NCBI GenBank assembly: GCA_023213395.1
Contig: CM041465.1
Span: 29,643,741-29,707,740 of the forward strand
Reading direction: 5' to 3'
Source of the DNA: Cycas panzhihuaensis
Taxonomy: Eukaryota; Cycadophyta
DNA length: 64,000 nucleotides
The notes under the pieces are model-generated. The model did not search any database. It saw nothing but the letters and a program-made list of their open reading frames with translations, and was not told the DNA's origin. Position numbers and translations under genes: made by a program. Numbering within the stretch: position 1 is the first letter of the stretch; every line of letters begins with the position of its first letter. Below, in pieces: positions 46,952 to 57,708 of the stretch.

Positions 46952-48249
46952 GATAACTGCCTACAAAACCCCAAAACATTGTTAGAACCTATCTAAATCT
47001 ACCTGTTGGCCCTTAGGACTACCTCTCACTCCTCTCAGATTGAGATCTGGTTCTCCTTCAGACCATCTTTTTTACTTTTTAGCCAGTCTACCTTTACACT
47101 GCGCTAAACTCTGTGGTACTGCAGAGTTTAATGTGAGGCCCATTGAGATTTTATTCATATCTCAGAGGCCCCACAACAAATATTGTAGCACCATGATCTT
47201 TGCTATGGTGCTGGTGCCACCTCCCAAAAATGGGGGCATTCCATCCCAAAAAATAAAATTATTTGTGCGGGTAGACCACACTCAGGCCCACTAGGACCAG
47301 GGCTCCCTAATGCCCTGGTCCCACCTCTTGCTGGGTCTAATTTAGACTCCAGGAGATCACTATTTGCCCTTAAGGAGCCCAAAATTACATCAAAAATTAC
47401 TAAAAAGCCACAAAATTTAATTGATGAAATTAGGTTGGGTACGAATGATCCACTCATTGGATCTAGTTTCACTACCGCCATCTCATCTCTCTGGTCCCAC
47501 TCGCTGTCTCTACGTCATGATCTAATAGACGGATCTCTCCATGTGTGCCTCTGAAGTTGGGTGGCACTCTGTTACGTAGAGGGAAGGGCTTTGATTCATT
47601 CGTGAGCCTATGAAAATGAATTCCATTTTCACCGAGTTTCCTTTATATAGGTTGGGGCCCCGATGAGCACTTCTCCTATTTCTCTCATCACGACAGCCCT
47701 TAAGATGGTCTCCTTTCCATGATCACCTTTGCCTTCTAGGTTTGTCTCCCTTTTTTCCCCTATGGCCTTCTTTTTCCCTAGACCTTCTAGGTCCATTTAT
47801 GGCACCCTTTCCTTGACCTTGTAAGGCCCCTTCTACCTCATTTTACGTGCCGCCTCCATACATACTTGAGTTTATACTTGTTTGACTCGTTTCACCATCT
47901 TGGATCCATTTTCTCTACCCGTCCATGCCTTTGGGGCTTCCAAAGGAAGCGCCCCCCCTATTGGGACTGCATTTTACCTCCTTAAGTGACCTTTGGCACC
48001 CCAGAGGGGCCTTTTCGCCATCGATTCTTTCTTATCTTCTGGTTGGCCCTCCTCGCCTTCAAGTAGCCTCGTTCTTGGGTCTTCCTGCCCTTTGTGGCCA
48101 TATTGACAACCATTTGGAGCCTTTTACGATGATTTCATACTATTGAGTCTTCTTTACTCACCGATCTTATCAGCACTTTCTCACTACCGAGACTTCATTC
48201 TTTTGCCATGGCTTTACTAAGAAAACAACAAGAACTAAATACATGTGCC
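46952..48249. other. Region between the antisense ORF and copia A
   Basis: No coding sequence is recognised. A second palindrome (47105-47129) resembles the one in the 5' LTR of X, and another inverted repeat (AGCACCAT and ATGGTGCT arms) lies at about 47188-47213. A TATA-like CTTTATATAGG is at about 47640. It should hold the 3' LTR of X, but I could not align it to 34480-36292 beyond the palindrome. Confidence 0.4.
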
Positions 48250-48564
48250 TGATTCGAGTATAATAATCTAAACATTCAACAAATCGAGAAACTAAACAAG
48301 CAATGGTATGGGTGAATTCACCACACCGTAGGCTCTCTCCTGGGTAGAGCTTCTCCATTCATCAAAATCCAATATAAAGTACAAAGGTGAGGGGTAATAT
48401 TTATAGCCATCTGCCAAGATTACAAAGCATTATGATAGTCGACTTAACAGCACAAGAGGTGGACCTAACCTCACTATCCAATATGATTTAATTACATAAA
48501 AGGGTCCATTAATACATTATAATCATGAGTTTACATAGACAAGAAGAAATAGAGGAGATATTAC
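48250..48564 (-). repeat. 3' LTR of copia A, part interrupted by C
   Basis: With C removed, this joins to 54743-54754, and the minus strand then reads TGTTAAAACATTGTAATATC directly after A's purine tract. A TATA-like GGCTATAAATATT lies near 48400. The lower boundary at 48250 (an ATCA end) is a guess. TSD copy ATTAC of C is at 48560-48564. Confidence 0.55.
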
Positions 48565-49010
48565 TGATGGAAAAAATATGGAGCCAAAGTGCTCTGATGC
48601 CAAATGAAGGAAAATATGCTTGCAAACTAAGAGCTTAGAACATATATCAAATAAGTATAAACTAGTATTGCATCAATACAGCAGTGTATCACCATTATAA
48701 TAGCATAAACACATGAGAGCCTTGTTGTTCAATCCATTGTAGTAGAATGAGTATTACAAATCTTCCTCAAAAGTAGGTGGTGTCTAAAAAACACCAGGGT
48801 TGTACACCCCTTAACATTTATAGTTTGGGGGAGGAGGGAAACTCTTCAACCCCTGAATTCAAATTAATAATAAAATAATACAACTTAACTCAAATGAAAC
48901 TAACTCAACTTACCTTAACTTACCTTGACATGTTGAGCATCACATGTCTAAATTGAGGTGTACAATCCTGGTAGGTAAGAGGGAGTTGAGTGATGACATT
49001 ACACCCAACA
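48565..49010 (-). repeat. 3' LTR of element C
   Basis: 446 bp. On the minus strand it starts TGTTGGGTGTAATG and ends TTTTTTCCATCA. The last 49 bp contain an old primer-site sequence (TGGCATCAGAGC) that has become part of the LTR. The gag frame ends inside it. Confidence 0.95.
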
Positions 49011-49746
49011 TTCTCCCCCTTAATGTCAGCACGAACACTTGTATCTTTTCCTTGAACTTGTGGAATTGGTACTTGAAAAAAACTTTGAAATTTTGATCTT
49101 GATCTTTATCAACTCTTCTCACCCTTACAGTCACATATGTCTCTTTATCATAGAATGATGTAGGATGACTATAGGTAGATGAAACCTGATGCAAATGTAG
49201 ATGAATAACTGTAATTTGGACTTTGTCAACTGGAATATTAGGAAGGCTTTGAACTTGAACTTTTGTAATCTTTATGCTTTGAACAGTTGTCATATCATCA
49301 GGTTCATTCTTCGTTATGTCATAAGATTCATCTTCATGCTGCTCCCCCTCAAATGGAGGATCAAATCCTTGTGCAACAAGGTGGTCCTTCATTTGATCTG
49401 AATCCTCATGGTTGTTGTCATCATGATCTATCTGTTCTGTTATCTGTCTCACATGCTCATCAAAGGTTTCATCAAATATAGTGGGGATATCTCCCCCATA
49501 AACGAAAATCAATAAATCCCAAATAGACTTAGATGTTGTTAATTCAGAAACCAGTGAAAAAATATCATCAATCATAGTACAAAATAGTAAACCTAAAGCT
49601 TCATTATCTTTTCTAAAATTTTCTTTAATACCAAGGTCACATTCATGTTGTAAATACTTTAAAAGATCATGTTCAATAAAGTAAGTTTGCATGGTGTCAT
49701 ACCATAGTGAAAAGTTATGGCCATCAAAAATGGGGAATTGTGCCAT
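48940..49746 (-). CDS. Copia-type Gag of element C, intact ORF
   Basis: This 268-codon frame begins at MAQFPIFDGHNFSLWYDTM; an in-frame ATG 23 codons upstream (49815) is possible, but D and G support this start. Residues 1-105 resemble the DUF4219/UBN2 Gag region (NFRKDNEALGLLFCTMIDDI, SIWDLLIFVYGGD). Residues 110-165 are strongly acidic (DHDDNNHEDSD), and a basic stretch (VRVRRVDKDQ, FHKFKEKIQVF) follows. No CCHC zinc knuckle is present. Gag would package element RNA in cytoplasmic particles. The frame crosses the purine tract and stops 71 bases inside the 3' LTR, so the last 23 or so residues are LTR-encoded. It is the only uninterrupted retroelement protein of this family in the window. 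Confidence 0.85.
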   Translation of the reverse strand: MAQFPIFDGHNFSLWYDTMQTYFIEHDLLKYLQHECDLGIKENFRKDNEALGLLFCTMIDDIFSLVSELTTSKSIWDLLIFVYGGDIPTIFDETFDEHVRQITEQIDHDDNNHEDSDQMKDHLVAQGFDPPFEGEQHEDESYDITKNEPDDMTTVQSIKITKVQVQSLPNIPVDKVQITVIHLHLHQVSSTYSHPTSFYDKETYVTVRVRRVDKDQDQNFKVFFKYQFHKFKEKIQVFVLTLRGRMLGVMSSLNSLLPTRIVHLNLDM

Positions 49747-51200
49747 TTTGAAAGCAATGTAATCAATATGAAAATAATGATGTGTTTGAAAGCAAACTTT
49801 TAAAAAAAAATTCACTTATGCAAAACTGAAATAAACTTTTGAGAATGAAATATAAAGAGTTTTCTAAAATACTAGTTTCTTAAATGAGTAATGTAAATCT
49901 TCAATGTAAAAAAATCTTTTTTTGTATAAAAATAACTTTTCTTTGAGGAAAATATATATTGCCTTATGAACAAATGCTAGTTCAAAACAACTTAAAATAC
50001 TTGTAGAAAGATCAAGCAGAAACCTTGAGTTAAACAATGAGATATAAACTAGAATTTTCTTTAAAAATTTTGAAAGAAGACAAGCTTATTAGGATGTACT
50101 TGTATGCTCAACTTTAACAGCTTAAAAACTATATTGAATAATGTCAGAATAACTTAAAATTTTACCAATATGTAGATTGATGAGGTGTGAATCTAATAAA
50201 ATAAATAGTTTTGAAAACCGATACCAATAAGTCATGTTTTGAATGAGGCAAAGGAATGGACCTCCTTATGGAGCCTAACAGGAGCAGGGTAGGCAAAAAT
50301 TGCATAAAATGACTAATTAACCTTTAGAAAAGGTTGAACAAAGAATTAAATATTATTTATGAAGTAATCAATATTCTTCCAAGTGAAAATTTTAAAAAAT
50401 ATATTAAAAGAAGATGTAAAAAACAGTAGATTTAGGCCAATAGGATACCTCAACTTTGACTGATTTGAAATATAAGAAAAATGTGTCAAAATATATAGAA
50501 AAATATGTCAAAATGAAGAGAAATGAGTCAGCTTCCCAATGAAGCTGACAGAATTGAAATCTGATAAAAAATGCAAAAGTTATAGTGAAAAATGTAACAA
50601 GTGTCTTTATGGAGAATATTATAAAACAGGCAAAAACTAACTAAATTCCTTATTTCAGCGATTAAAATATTAGTGAAGATGAACTCAAAAAATTGAAGTA
50701 AAAAGTGGGTATTAAAGTCTATACAACGTAGATCGCTATAGAGAAAATTTGGGCACAAAACAGTTTACCAGAAATAAATGACAGCCAGTTCTAAAAACGA
50801 TTTTGTTAAAAATGTAAAAATTGCTGAAATTTGAAAGTCCAATGTTAAAATGGTCGAAACAGGGTCAAATTGGCACCAAAATGGTCATATGACCAGTCTA
50901 AATCGGTGTACGAAAAATTTCTGATCTATTGAGATAGGTTTCGTCTGAAACTGATAAGCCTGTGAGAAGTTATGGCCACAAAAGCACCAATAACACTATG
51001 TAAAATAAAAATTTGAAAAAAAATAAAAAATAAAAAACGTTTAAAAACTTTTTGAAAGTGACTAGCAGTCACGTGATGGTGAAATGGAACTGAAGGCTAA
51101 AAGGAAAGGGAATTAACCCTTTAAACCTCTAGATTTGAAAAAATATATAATAAATTTAAATATTTTTTTAAACTTTGTATTAAAACAAAAAATGAGACGG
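49747..51200 (-). other. Conserved non-coding region of element C
   Basis: It is AT-rich, lies between cargo and gag, and aligns with the same parts of D and G, with shared landmarks such as GGTCATATGACC, GTTTC(A/C)G and ACATAG(T/G)GTTA on the minus strand. Scattered short ORFs have no domain. Confidence 0.65.
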
Positions 51201-53330
51201 CTGCCATATTAAGCGAAACGCACTATATAAACGTGCTGTTTAAACAAAAGTAAACAAAGAAGCGGTAAACGCTATTGTTATATAAACAATCTGAGACGGC
51301 AGGTTGGAATTTATGCGAATAAATAATAATAAAAATTATCAAATCGCAAATAGCACGCGGATCCAATACGGATGCAATATAGTCCAAACAGATGCACAAT
51401 AAATGATAACGGGCATACGCAGATCCAATATGGATGCAATATAGTCCAAACGGATGCACAATAAATGATAAATAATAGTCCAAACGGATGCACAAACGCA
51501 GGATAAATAATAATAAAAAAATTATCAAATCGCACGCAGATCCAATATCAAATGGCAAGGAGCAGAAAATCGCAATAAATGATAATGGGAGCGGCCAGAA
51601 TGCAGCGCGCCGATGATAATCCAAACGGATAAATAATATCAAATCGCAAATATATGAATGCAATAAGCGATAATCAACAGCACGCTGAGAAGTCAGATAA
51701 TGAATATAAAAACGCAGATCATTACACAGGCTTGTTTGCAATTGCCAGACGCCAGAGATAATACGGAAACGGCTAACGCGACGAAATAAGGAGATAAGGC
51801 AGGCGCCGAACAGGATATTAGTCCGACCGCAGATCGAGGAGACGCCCAAGTGGAGCACGGAAGGTAGGAGCGCCTAGAGACGCCCAACGGGTAGCACGGA
51901 AGGCAAGATCGAGAAGCGCCAAAGGGCGGCTATAGGCGGGCAAGCACAGCCAGAGGTGGCACAATTGAAGACGGGCGCCCCGAGCCTAAGGACGACGGCC
52001 CAAAGTGGGCAGATACACAAGGCGAGGAGTATGACAGAGAGAGTTGCAGAACCACGGCACCCAACTCAAGCAATACAAGCAATACATAAGCTGCACGGTT
52101 ATTAAACCTGTAGCTACACGCCAAAATGATAATAGCCACTGTGGTGTGCAGATGGAACGACGCTACAACGGTGAACTTCGAGTAAGCAGCAAGCAGCACT
52201 GGCAGTCTATATTTAAATTTGTATTTGAAGCAGTCTTTCAATGATGTGGAGACTTCCACAACTGGGGATAGTATTCAAGTTGTTGGCAGGAGTTTTCATA
52301 AAATAGTTGAGATAGTTATGTAGTCTACTGCAAAAGGAGAATGAATGACAGAGACACCATGGAGTAGAGTAACGAAGGAAAAGAGTGCTCGTCCAAATTC
52401 CTATGGAAGTTTGAGACTGAGGTTGAAGCTTAGTTGGGACGAGTCAGAATGTGTGGTTCTTCACAGTCCTTGCCTATATTTCTCTACAAATCTTAAAATC
52501 AATTTCCTATGTTTGCAAGGAATTCCAAGTTTCTTGAGGTTTAAAGTTCTGGTAACCAGCAGCTATTGTAGATCTCTAACTTCATTTATTGTAATAGAAG
52601 TCCTCAGAAGGTCAATATGCTTAATGTCTCAACTAGAAGATATTTTCATACAAATATTCAGAGAATGTGAGATCCTGATGCTTATGCACTTAGGTTTTTC
52701 GATTGTGATAACATAAGTGCTCGTTGTATGATTACAATATTTGTTCAATGAGTGTAGATTGAAAGAATCAATGTATTGAAAGAATGAGGTGAACTAGGCA
52801 TGAGAGCTTGGAAAGGAGAGGCTGCAAGGCTTTGGATTCTCTTTTGTATACTTTGAAGTTAATAAGGAACAAAAGGATTTGATTTAAGCCTCTTGCATAA
52901 GGTGACGTAGAGTAGTCTGATCTTTGGATATTTGTCCTTTTTTAAAAAAATATGGCTCAACAATTGAGCCTAAACTTAAAATCACACATATAACAAAGAG
53001 AAGAGTGAGGTTCTTGATGTGAGTATGGTTCTGCTACCAAATTACTTATCAGATTTCGATCAAGGTATGGATCTACACAATGTGAGTATCACTTGAGTGA
53101 AAAGAATATTTTAACAAATGTTAAGAATGATTGCTCTTCAAAAAATGTAGTTATGGAATCGAATCAAACGAATGGCAAGCTAAAGTAGGACTCTACTAGG
53201 TTTGGAGGATATAACCCAAGCTAGAAGTTGGAAATACTAATGAGTAACGGTAAAAAGTTGTACTTCAACCCAGATTTGTATAGGCCTTTCAACGTAAATA
53301 CTTCAAATAAACTAGATGCTTCTTTCCCCC
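51201..53330. other. Cargo block of element C, unidentified
   Basis: This replaces the RAD23 fragment of D and the coding-like fragment of G at the same place. It is richer in GC and CpG than its surroundings (about 51700-52050 especially). It contains a diverged tandem repeat at 51340-51660 and two longer ORFs (51223-51858 minus, which is partly repeat-encoded, and 52345-52716 plus) with no domain I recognise. A conserved function is not supported. Confidence 0.5.
51340..51660. repeat. Diverged tandem repeats in the cargo of C
   Basis: Units built from ATCCAATA(C/T)GGATGCAATA, TAGTCCAAACGGATGCAC and AATAAATGATAA recur at least three to five times with deletions. They account for much of the long ORF on the minus strand. 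Confidence 0.75.
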
Positions 53331-53639
53331 TTTTAATATATTGACAAAAAATATATAAAAAATATCTATAAATTTGTATTTGAAACAAACTTTCAAATAT
53401 GTTACAGGTATATGAAAAAGATACAGAGATTTTACAGGAATTTCTTCAAATAATAACAGTTAAACAACTTAATCGAGCAATATACTCATATAACAGAGTC
53501 ACAATATTCATAAATTTTCAAATATTTCGAAGAGAATATATCATAAAAAACCCTTATATATTTGTATTTGAAAAAATTTCAAAGGAATATATTGAGCAGA
53601 TATATAAAATATTTGTAAACTTAAAAATAGAATAGAAGA

Positions 53640-54200
53640 ACCTGGAATACGCAGCTGTAGCTGGCTGGATCTTGTGTATATCTTCTTCAAAAAGCTGAAT
53701 ATGCCTCAAATACTGTAGATCTGATAAACAGTCTTGAAAATATAGTCAGAAAATATGATGAAAAATATAGATCTGAACTAAATGCAGCATAAAATGCTGA
53801 AAAAACTTGGTATAATAGGCAGATTTATAATAAAATTAGCAGATCTGAAGTAACAAGTTGCAGATCTCTGAAAAAACTTGATAACTTTTGTATGCAGCTG
53901 ATGCTCTTTTGCAAATCTACAAAAAAATATCAAATAAGTAGACAAATAACTTGTAAACTGTCAAAATATATGATAAATCTGTAGATCAGAAGAGAAAATA
54001 ACTCAAATATGAGAATAAAAACTTGAATGTATATAGCTTGTTGCTGAAAAATCCTTTGTAGATCTGCATAAATCTGAAAATAGATCTCAATAATATTTTT
54101 TGAACCAGAAGTATAGCTCAATAATAATCAAAAACTGCTAAAATAATATATAAAACTTGCTAAAACTTTCAGAAAATAAATCTATTTAATATATATTGCT
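53640..54200 (-). repeat. AGATCT-rich leader of element C
   Basis: On the minus strand the leader repeats the CAGATCT and TAGATCTG motifs (for example near 53720, 53770, 53840, 53865, 53990, 54060 and 54230), like the leaders of D and G. Confidence 0.65.
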
Positions 54201-54277
54201 TGTAAAAAAAATCTGTTGTAGAGTGCCAATAGATCTTGTTGCTCTTCTTCAAAAAATCAGCAGGTCAGCAATCGCCT

Positions 54278-54329
54278 GCTCTGATACCAAATGATGGAAA
54301 AAATATGGAGCCAAAGTGCTCTGATGCCA
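54278..54329 (-). other. Primer-binding site of C and older duplicate inside the LTR
   Basis: On the minus strand TGGTATCAGAGC (54278-54289) lies just after the LTR end and matches the initiator-Met-tRNA site exactly over 12 bases. A second site, TGGCATCAGAGC (54318-54329), lies 40 bp upstream within the LTR. Confidence 0.85.
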
Positions 54330-54737
54330 AATGAAGGAAAATATGCTTGCAAACTAAGAGCTTAGAACATATATCAAATAAGTATAAACTAGTATTGCAT
54401 CAATACAGCAGTGTATCACCATTACAATAGCATAAACACATGAGAGCCTTGTTGTTCAATCCATTGTAGTAGAATGAGTATTACAAATCTTCCTCAAAAG
54501 TAGGAGGTGTCTAAAAAACACCAGGGTTGTACACCCCTTAACATTTATAGTTTGGGGGAGGAGGGAAACTCCTCAACCCCTGAATTCAAATTAATAATAA
54601 AATAATACAACTTAACTCAAATGAAACTAACTCAACTTACCTTAACTTACCTTGACATGTTGAGCATCACATGTCTAAATTGAGGTGTACAATCCTGGTA
54701 GGTAAGAGGGAGTTGAGTGATGACATTACACCCAACA
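54292..54737 (-). repeat. 5' LTR of element C
   Basis: 446 bp, identical to 48565-49010 except for 3 substitutions. TATA-like ACTATAAATG is followed by the two inverted repeats at 54506-54522 and 54523-54538. The ATTAC duplication follows at 54738. Confidence 0.95.
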
Positions 54738-54748
54738 ATTACAATGTT

Positions 54749-55165
54749 TTAACACCCTCCCTTAATAGCAACTTCATTTCTTCGAATGCCGAGGTCAAAT
54801 CTAAACCGTTCAAACTTTGGTTTACCAAGTGCTTTAGTGAAGATGTCTACAACCTGGTCTTTAGTAGAATGGTAAACGAGATGAACTTCTCCATTTTGGA
54901 CATGCTCACGGATGAAGTGATGATGGACCTCAATGTGCTTGGTTCTAACATAGAATATAGGATTCTTCGTCATCTTCAACACACTTTGATTGTCATCATA
55001 TAGGATGGCTGGTGAAGTCTGTTGAAGTCCAAGCTCGGCGAGAATCCTTCTGATCCAAATCAACTTAGTTGTAGCATGGACAACTGCTTTATATTCTACA
55101 TCAGTAGATGAAAGGGAAACAATAGGTTGCTTTTTACAGCTCCACGAGATTACAGCTGAGTTCAA
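54749..55165 (-). pseudogene. RNase H of copia A
   Basis: An open 138-codon stretch has SLSSTDVEYKAVVHATTKLI, YDDNQSVLKMTKNPIFYVRT and VDIFTKALGKPKFERFRFDL, which is a complete copia RNase H C-terminal half ending just before the purine tract. The upstream part (to about 55340) is interrupted, with the first acidic site in decayed text. It is non-functional because the polyprotein is broken. Confidence 0.85.
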
Positions 55166-55339
55166 ATCAAAACAATAGCCTGAAGTTGAATGGCGTGTGT
55201 CTTGGCAACCATCCCAATCATCATCTGTATATCCCTTTATAATAGGTGATTCGGTCTTATTATACTCAAGTCCAAACTGATGAGTGCCACAAATATATTT
55301 GAGTATCCTAGTGGCTTCTTTCCAATGAGATGCTTTAGG

Positions 55340-56320
55340 CTATGACATATACTTGGAGAAGATCCCTACTGCATATGAGATATTTGGGTGAGTATGAGTG
55401 AGATAGATGAGACTCCCAACTAACTTCTGGTACAAAGTAGGATCAATAGGTTTTCCTTGTTCATCCAGGTTTAACTTGGTTCTTGTCTCCATAGGAATTA
55501 GTGTAGGCTTGCACTCAGTCATTCTAAATCTTTCCAATAGTTCATTAGCATACTTGGTTTGAGTTAAGAGGATTTGTCGTGGTTCTTACCAAACTTCAAT
55601 TCCAAGGAAGTAATGAAGTAAGCCAAGGTCAGTCATCTCAAAAATGATTTTCAACTCTGATTGGAGCCAAGAAATTCCATCTGTATCATTGCCAGTGATA
55701 GCAAGATCATCCATATAAAGTACAATGATGGTGATCAAATTATCTCTAGCCTGAATATAGAGATCAGGGTTAGAGGGTGAATGATTAAATCCATGCTGAG
55801 TGAGAAATGCATCTATCTTTGCATACCAGGCACATGGTGCTTGCTTAAGTACATAAAGGGCTTTCTTGAGTATGCAAACTTAAGTGTTCTTGTCCTAGAA
55901 TAACATAGCCAAGGGGTTGTTTCAAGAAAACCTCTTCTTTAAGCTCTCCATTGAGGAAAACACTCTTCACATCCATTTTGTAGATAGACCATCCAATTTG
56001 GGCCGCTAGGGACATAACCAAACGGAATGTGGTCATGTTAGCTACTGGTGCAAAGGTCTCATCATAGTCAACCCCTCCTGTTGTTTGAAACCTCTTGTAA
56101 CAAGGCGAGCTTTGTGATGCTTTACGGTACCATCTGCATGGAACTTTGTCTTATATAACCATCTACAGTCAATTACTTTCCCAGGTGGCAATTCAGTCAG
56201 CTCCCAAGTGTCACTTTTTAAGATAGAATTCATCTCTTCATCCATAGTTGCTTTCCATATTTGGTCTTTGACTGCCTCCTCAAATGTGGAAGGTTTAGGA
56301 GTTTCAAGGACATGTGCCAT
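55340..56320 (-). pseudogene. Reverse transcriptase of copia A, broken
   Basis: Segments at 56042-56320 (TFEEAVKDQIWKATMDEEMN, KVIDCRWLYKTKFHADGTV, KARLVTRGFKQQEG), 55845-56036 (IGWSIYKMDVKSVFLNGELK) and 55340-55537 (GSLIYLTHTHPNISYAVGIF) lie in successive frames. The catalytic box near 55700 reads YMDDLAITG, with both Asp kept. Frame changes fall between the segments, for example in the text after QQEG. Confidence 0.85.
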
Positions 56321-56422
56321 GAGGGAAAAATTTATAGAGTGTCTTATCTTGGAAGGCCACTTTGCAGCTGTGGGAGGAGGAGGAGCATCCTTTAAAAGTT
56401 GTTGTACCCACTTAGGAGGTGG

Positions 56423-57460
56423 CTAAAAGCTGGTGGCTTCCACCTCAAGGTCATCAACTAAAATGGGAGGTAAATTTATACTTGCTTGAGTAGATGAGAA
56501 AGAAGTTGTTGGAACTGATGATGGACTAGGAGTATAAGAGAAAGCTAGTACAGGTGGCTCCAAAGTTTTTCCAAGGATCACTTGTGTCATACCAACTTTG
56601 TCTTCTGCTACAATCTGATGTGGAGGAGGTGTTGATACTTGTGGTTCTTCTTCAAAGATTACATCCCTTATCATGTAAGCTTGGTTACCAACTGTGTTAA
56701 TGACTTTATAGGCTTTACAACTAGGTACAAAGCCAAGGAAGATGCACTTAAGGCTCTTGTCATCAAGTTTCTTCCTATTATCCTTTGGGAAATGTTTGTA
56801 TGCTGTGCATCCAAAGATCCTTAAGTGAGCTATAGATGGTTTCTGACCTAACCAAGCTTCTTCGAGAGTAATGTTCCTAACCACAACTATGGGATTTATG
56901 TTGGTTAAGTAAGCAGCCATGGTAATGGCATCAGCCCAAAATCTAGTGGCAAGGTTGGCTACATTAAGCATGGCTTTTCCTTTATTGATCAAAGTTTGAT
57001 TCATCCTTTCAGCTACACCATTCTTTTGAGGTGTGTGAGTAGAAAATTGATGTTGGATACCATGTTCTTTCCAAAAGTTATTGAACTAGTTTGAAATGTT
57101 CTCACCACCATTGTCGGATCTAAGGGTCTTGATTCTCATCCCACTTTCATTTTCAATAGCATCTTTGAACTCTTTGAATCTATCTAGGGCTTGATATTTG
57201 TTTCTCAAGAAGTAGACCCATACTTTCCTTTAGAAGTCATTTATGAAGGTAATGAAATACCAATTACCATTGAGAGATTAGGTGGACATAGGCCCAAAAA
57301 TATCAGAATGTACTAACTCTAATAGTTGTGAAGCTCTCCAAACATTCTTGGAAGGGAATTTTTCTCTTTGTTACTTTCCCTTTAGGCATGCCTCACATAT
57401 ATTCCGATATCTCTTAATTTTGGGTAGGTCATATCATTTTAAGCCTAGACATGAGATTCA
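56423..57460 (-). pseudogene. Integrase of copia A, broken
   Basis: The core reads RIKTLRSDNGGE, HTPQKNGVAERMNQTLINKG and FWADAITMAAYLTNINP, so the last two acidic residues are present. Frameshifts and stops occur between 57005 and 57280. The C-terminal linker (56423-56700) is Ser/Pro-rich with PPPHQIVAEDK and stays open for 193 codons from 57004. Confidence 0.83.
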
Positions 57461-57496
57461 AGCTTTACATATTTAAATGACCTAAGCGTTGATTCC

Positions 57497-57708
57497 ATAG
57501 ATGGTATTTAGATCTATTTGTGGTCACTTCATCCTTTGAGTGGGAGCATTCTCCTAGTTCATGTATGCAAGGGAACTCTTCCTCAATTGCATCCTTTTCC
57601 TTATAGATGGTATTTAGATCTATTTGTGGTCACTTCATCCTTTGAGTGGGAGCATTCTCCTAGTTCATGTATGCAAGGGAACTCTTCCTCAATTGCATCC
57701 TTTTCCTT
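57497..57708 (-). repeat. Perfect 106-bp tandem duplication in copia A
   Basis: The unit at 57497-57602 is repeated without a visible difference at 57603-57708. It lies in the GAG-pre-integrase part of pol, and because 106 is not a multiple of three it shifts the frame. Confidence 0.93.

Larger units (their letters stand above)
34480..48249 (+). mobile_element. Tat-like Ty3/gypsy retrotransposon X
   Basis: A long LTR-like region, a primer site (36297), gag, protease, RT, RNase H and integrase follow in gypsy order, ending with a stop at about 44272. Downstream lies an antisense plant-mobile-domain ORF, an arrangement known as an extra ORF in Tat-lineage elements. I could not align a 3' LTR to the 5' one, so both outer limits are approximate. 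The 3' side abuts the LTR of copia A. Stops in most domains make it defective. Confidence 0.75.
48565..54737 (-). mobile_element. Young Gag-only LTR retrotransposon C
   Basis: Two 446-bp LTRs (48565-49010 and 54292-54737) differ at 3 positions and are flanked by a perfect ATTAC duplication (48560-48564 and 54738-54742). In minus-strand order the internal region has a primer site, an AGATCT-rich leader, a cargo block, a conserved non-coding stretch, an open gag and a purine tract (AAGGGGGAGAA) next to the 3' LTR. No protease, RT or integrase is present anywhere in its 6.17 kb, so it needs pol from another element. It lies in the 3' LTR of copia A. Confidence 0.95.

Noticed and set aside
46952-48249. 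3' LTR of gypsy X
   Set aside because: Expected here, but apart from one palindrome I could not align it with 34480-36292, so I did not call it as an LTR.
51223-51858. 211-codon minus-strand ORF in element C
   Set aside because: Much of it is encoded by diverged tandem repeats, with repeated LDY and HPFG-like text. No domain and no counterpart exist in D or G.
52345-52716. 123-codon plus-strand ORF in the cargo of C
   Set aside because: No recognised motif, mixed composition and no sign of conservation. Left as part of an unidentified cargo block.
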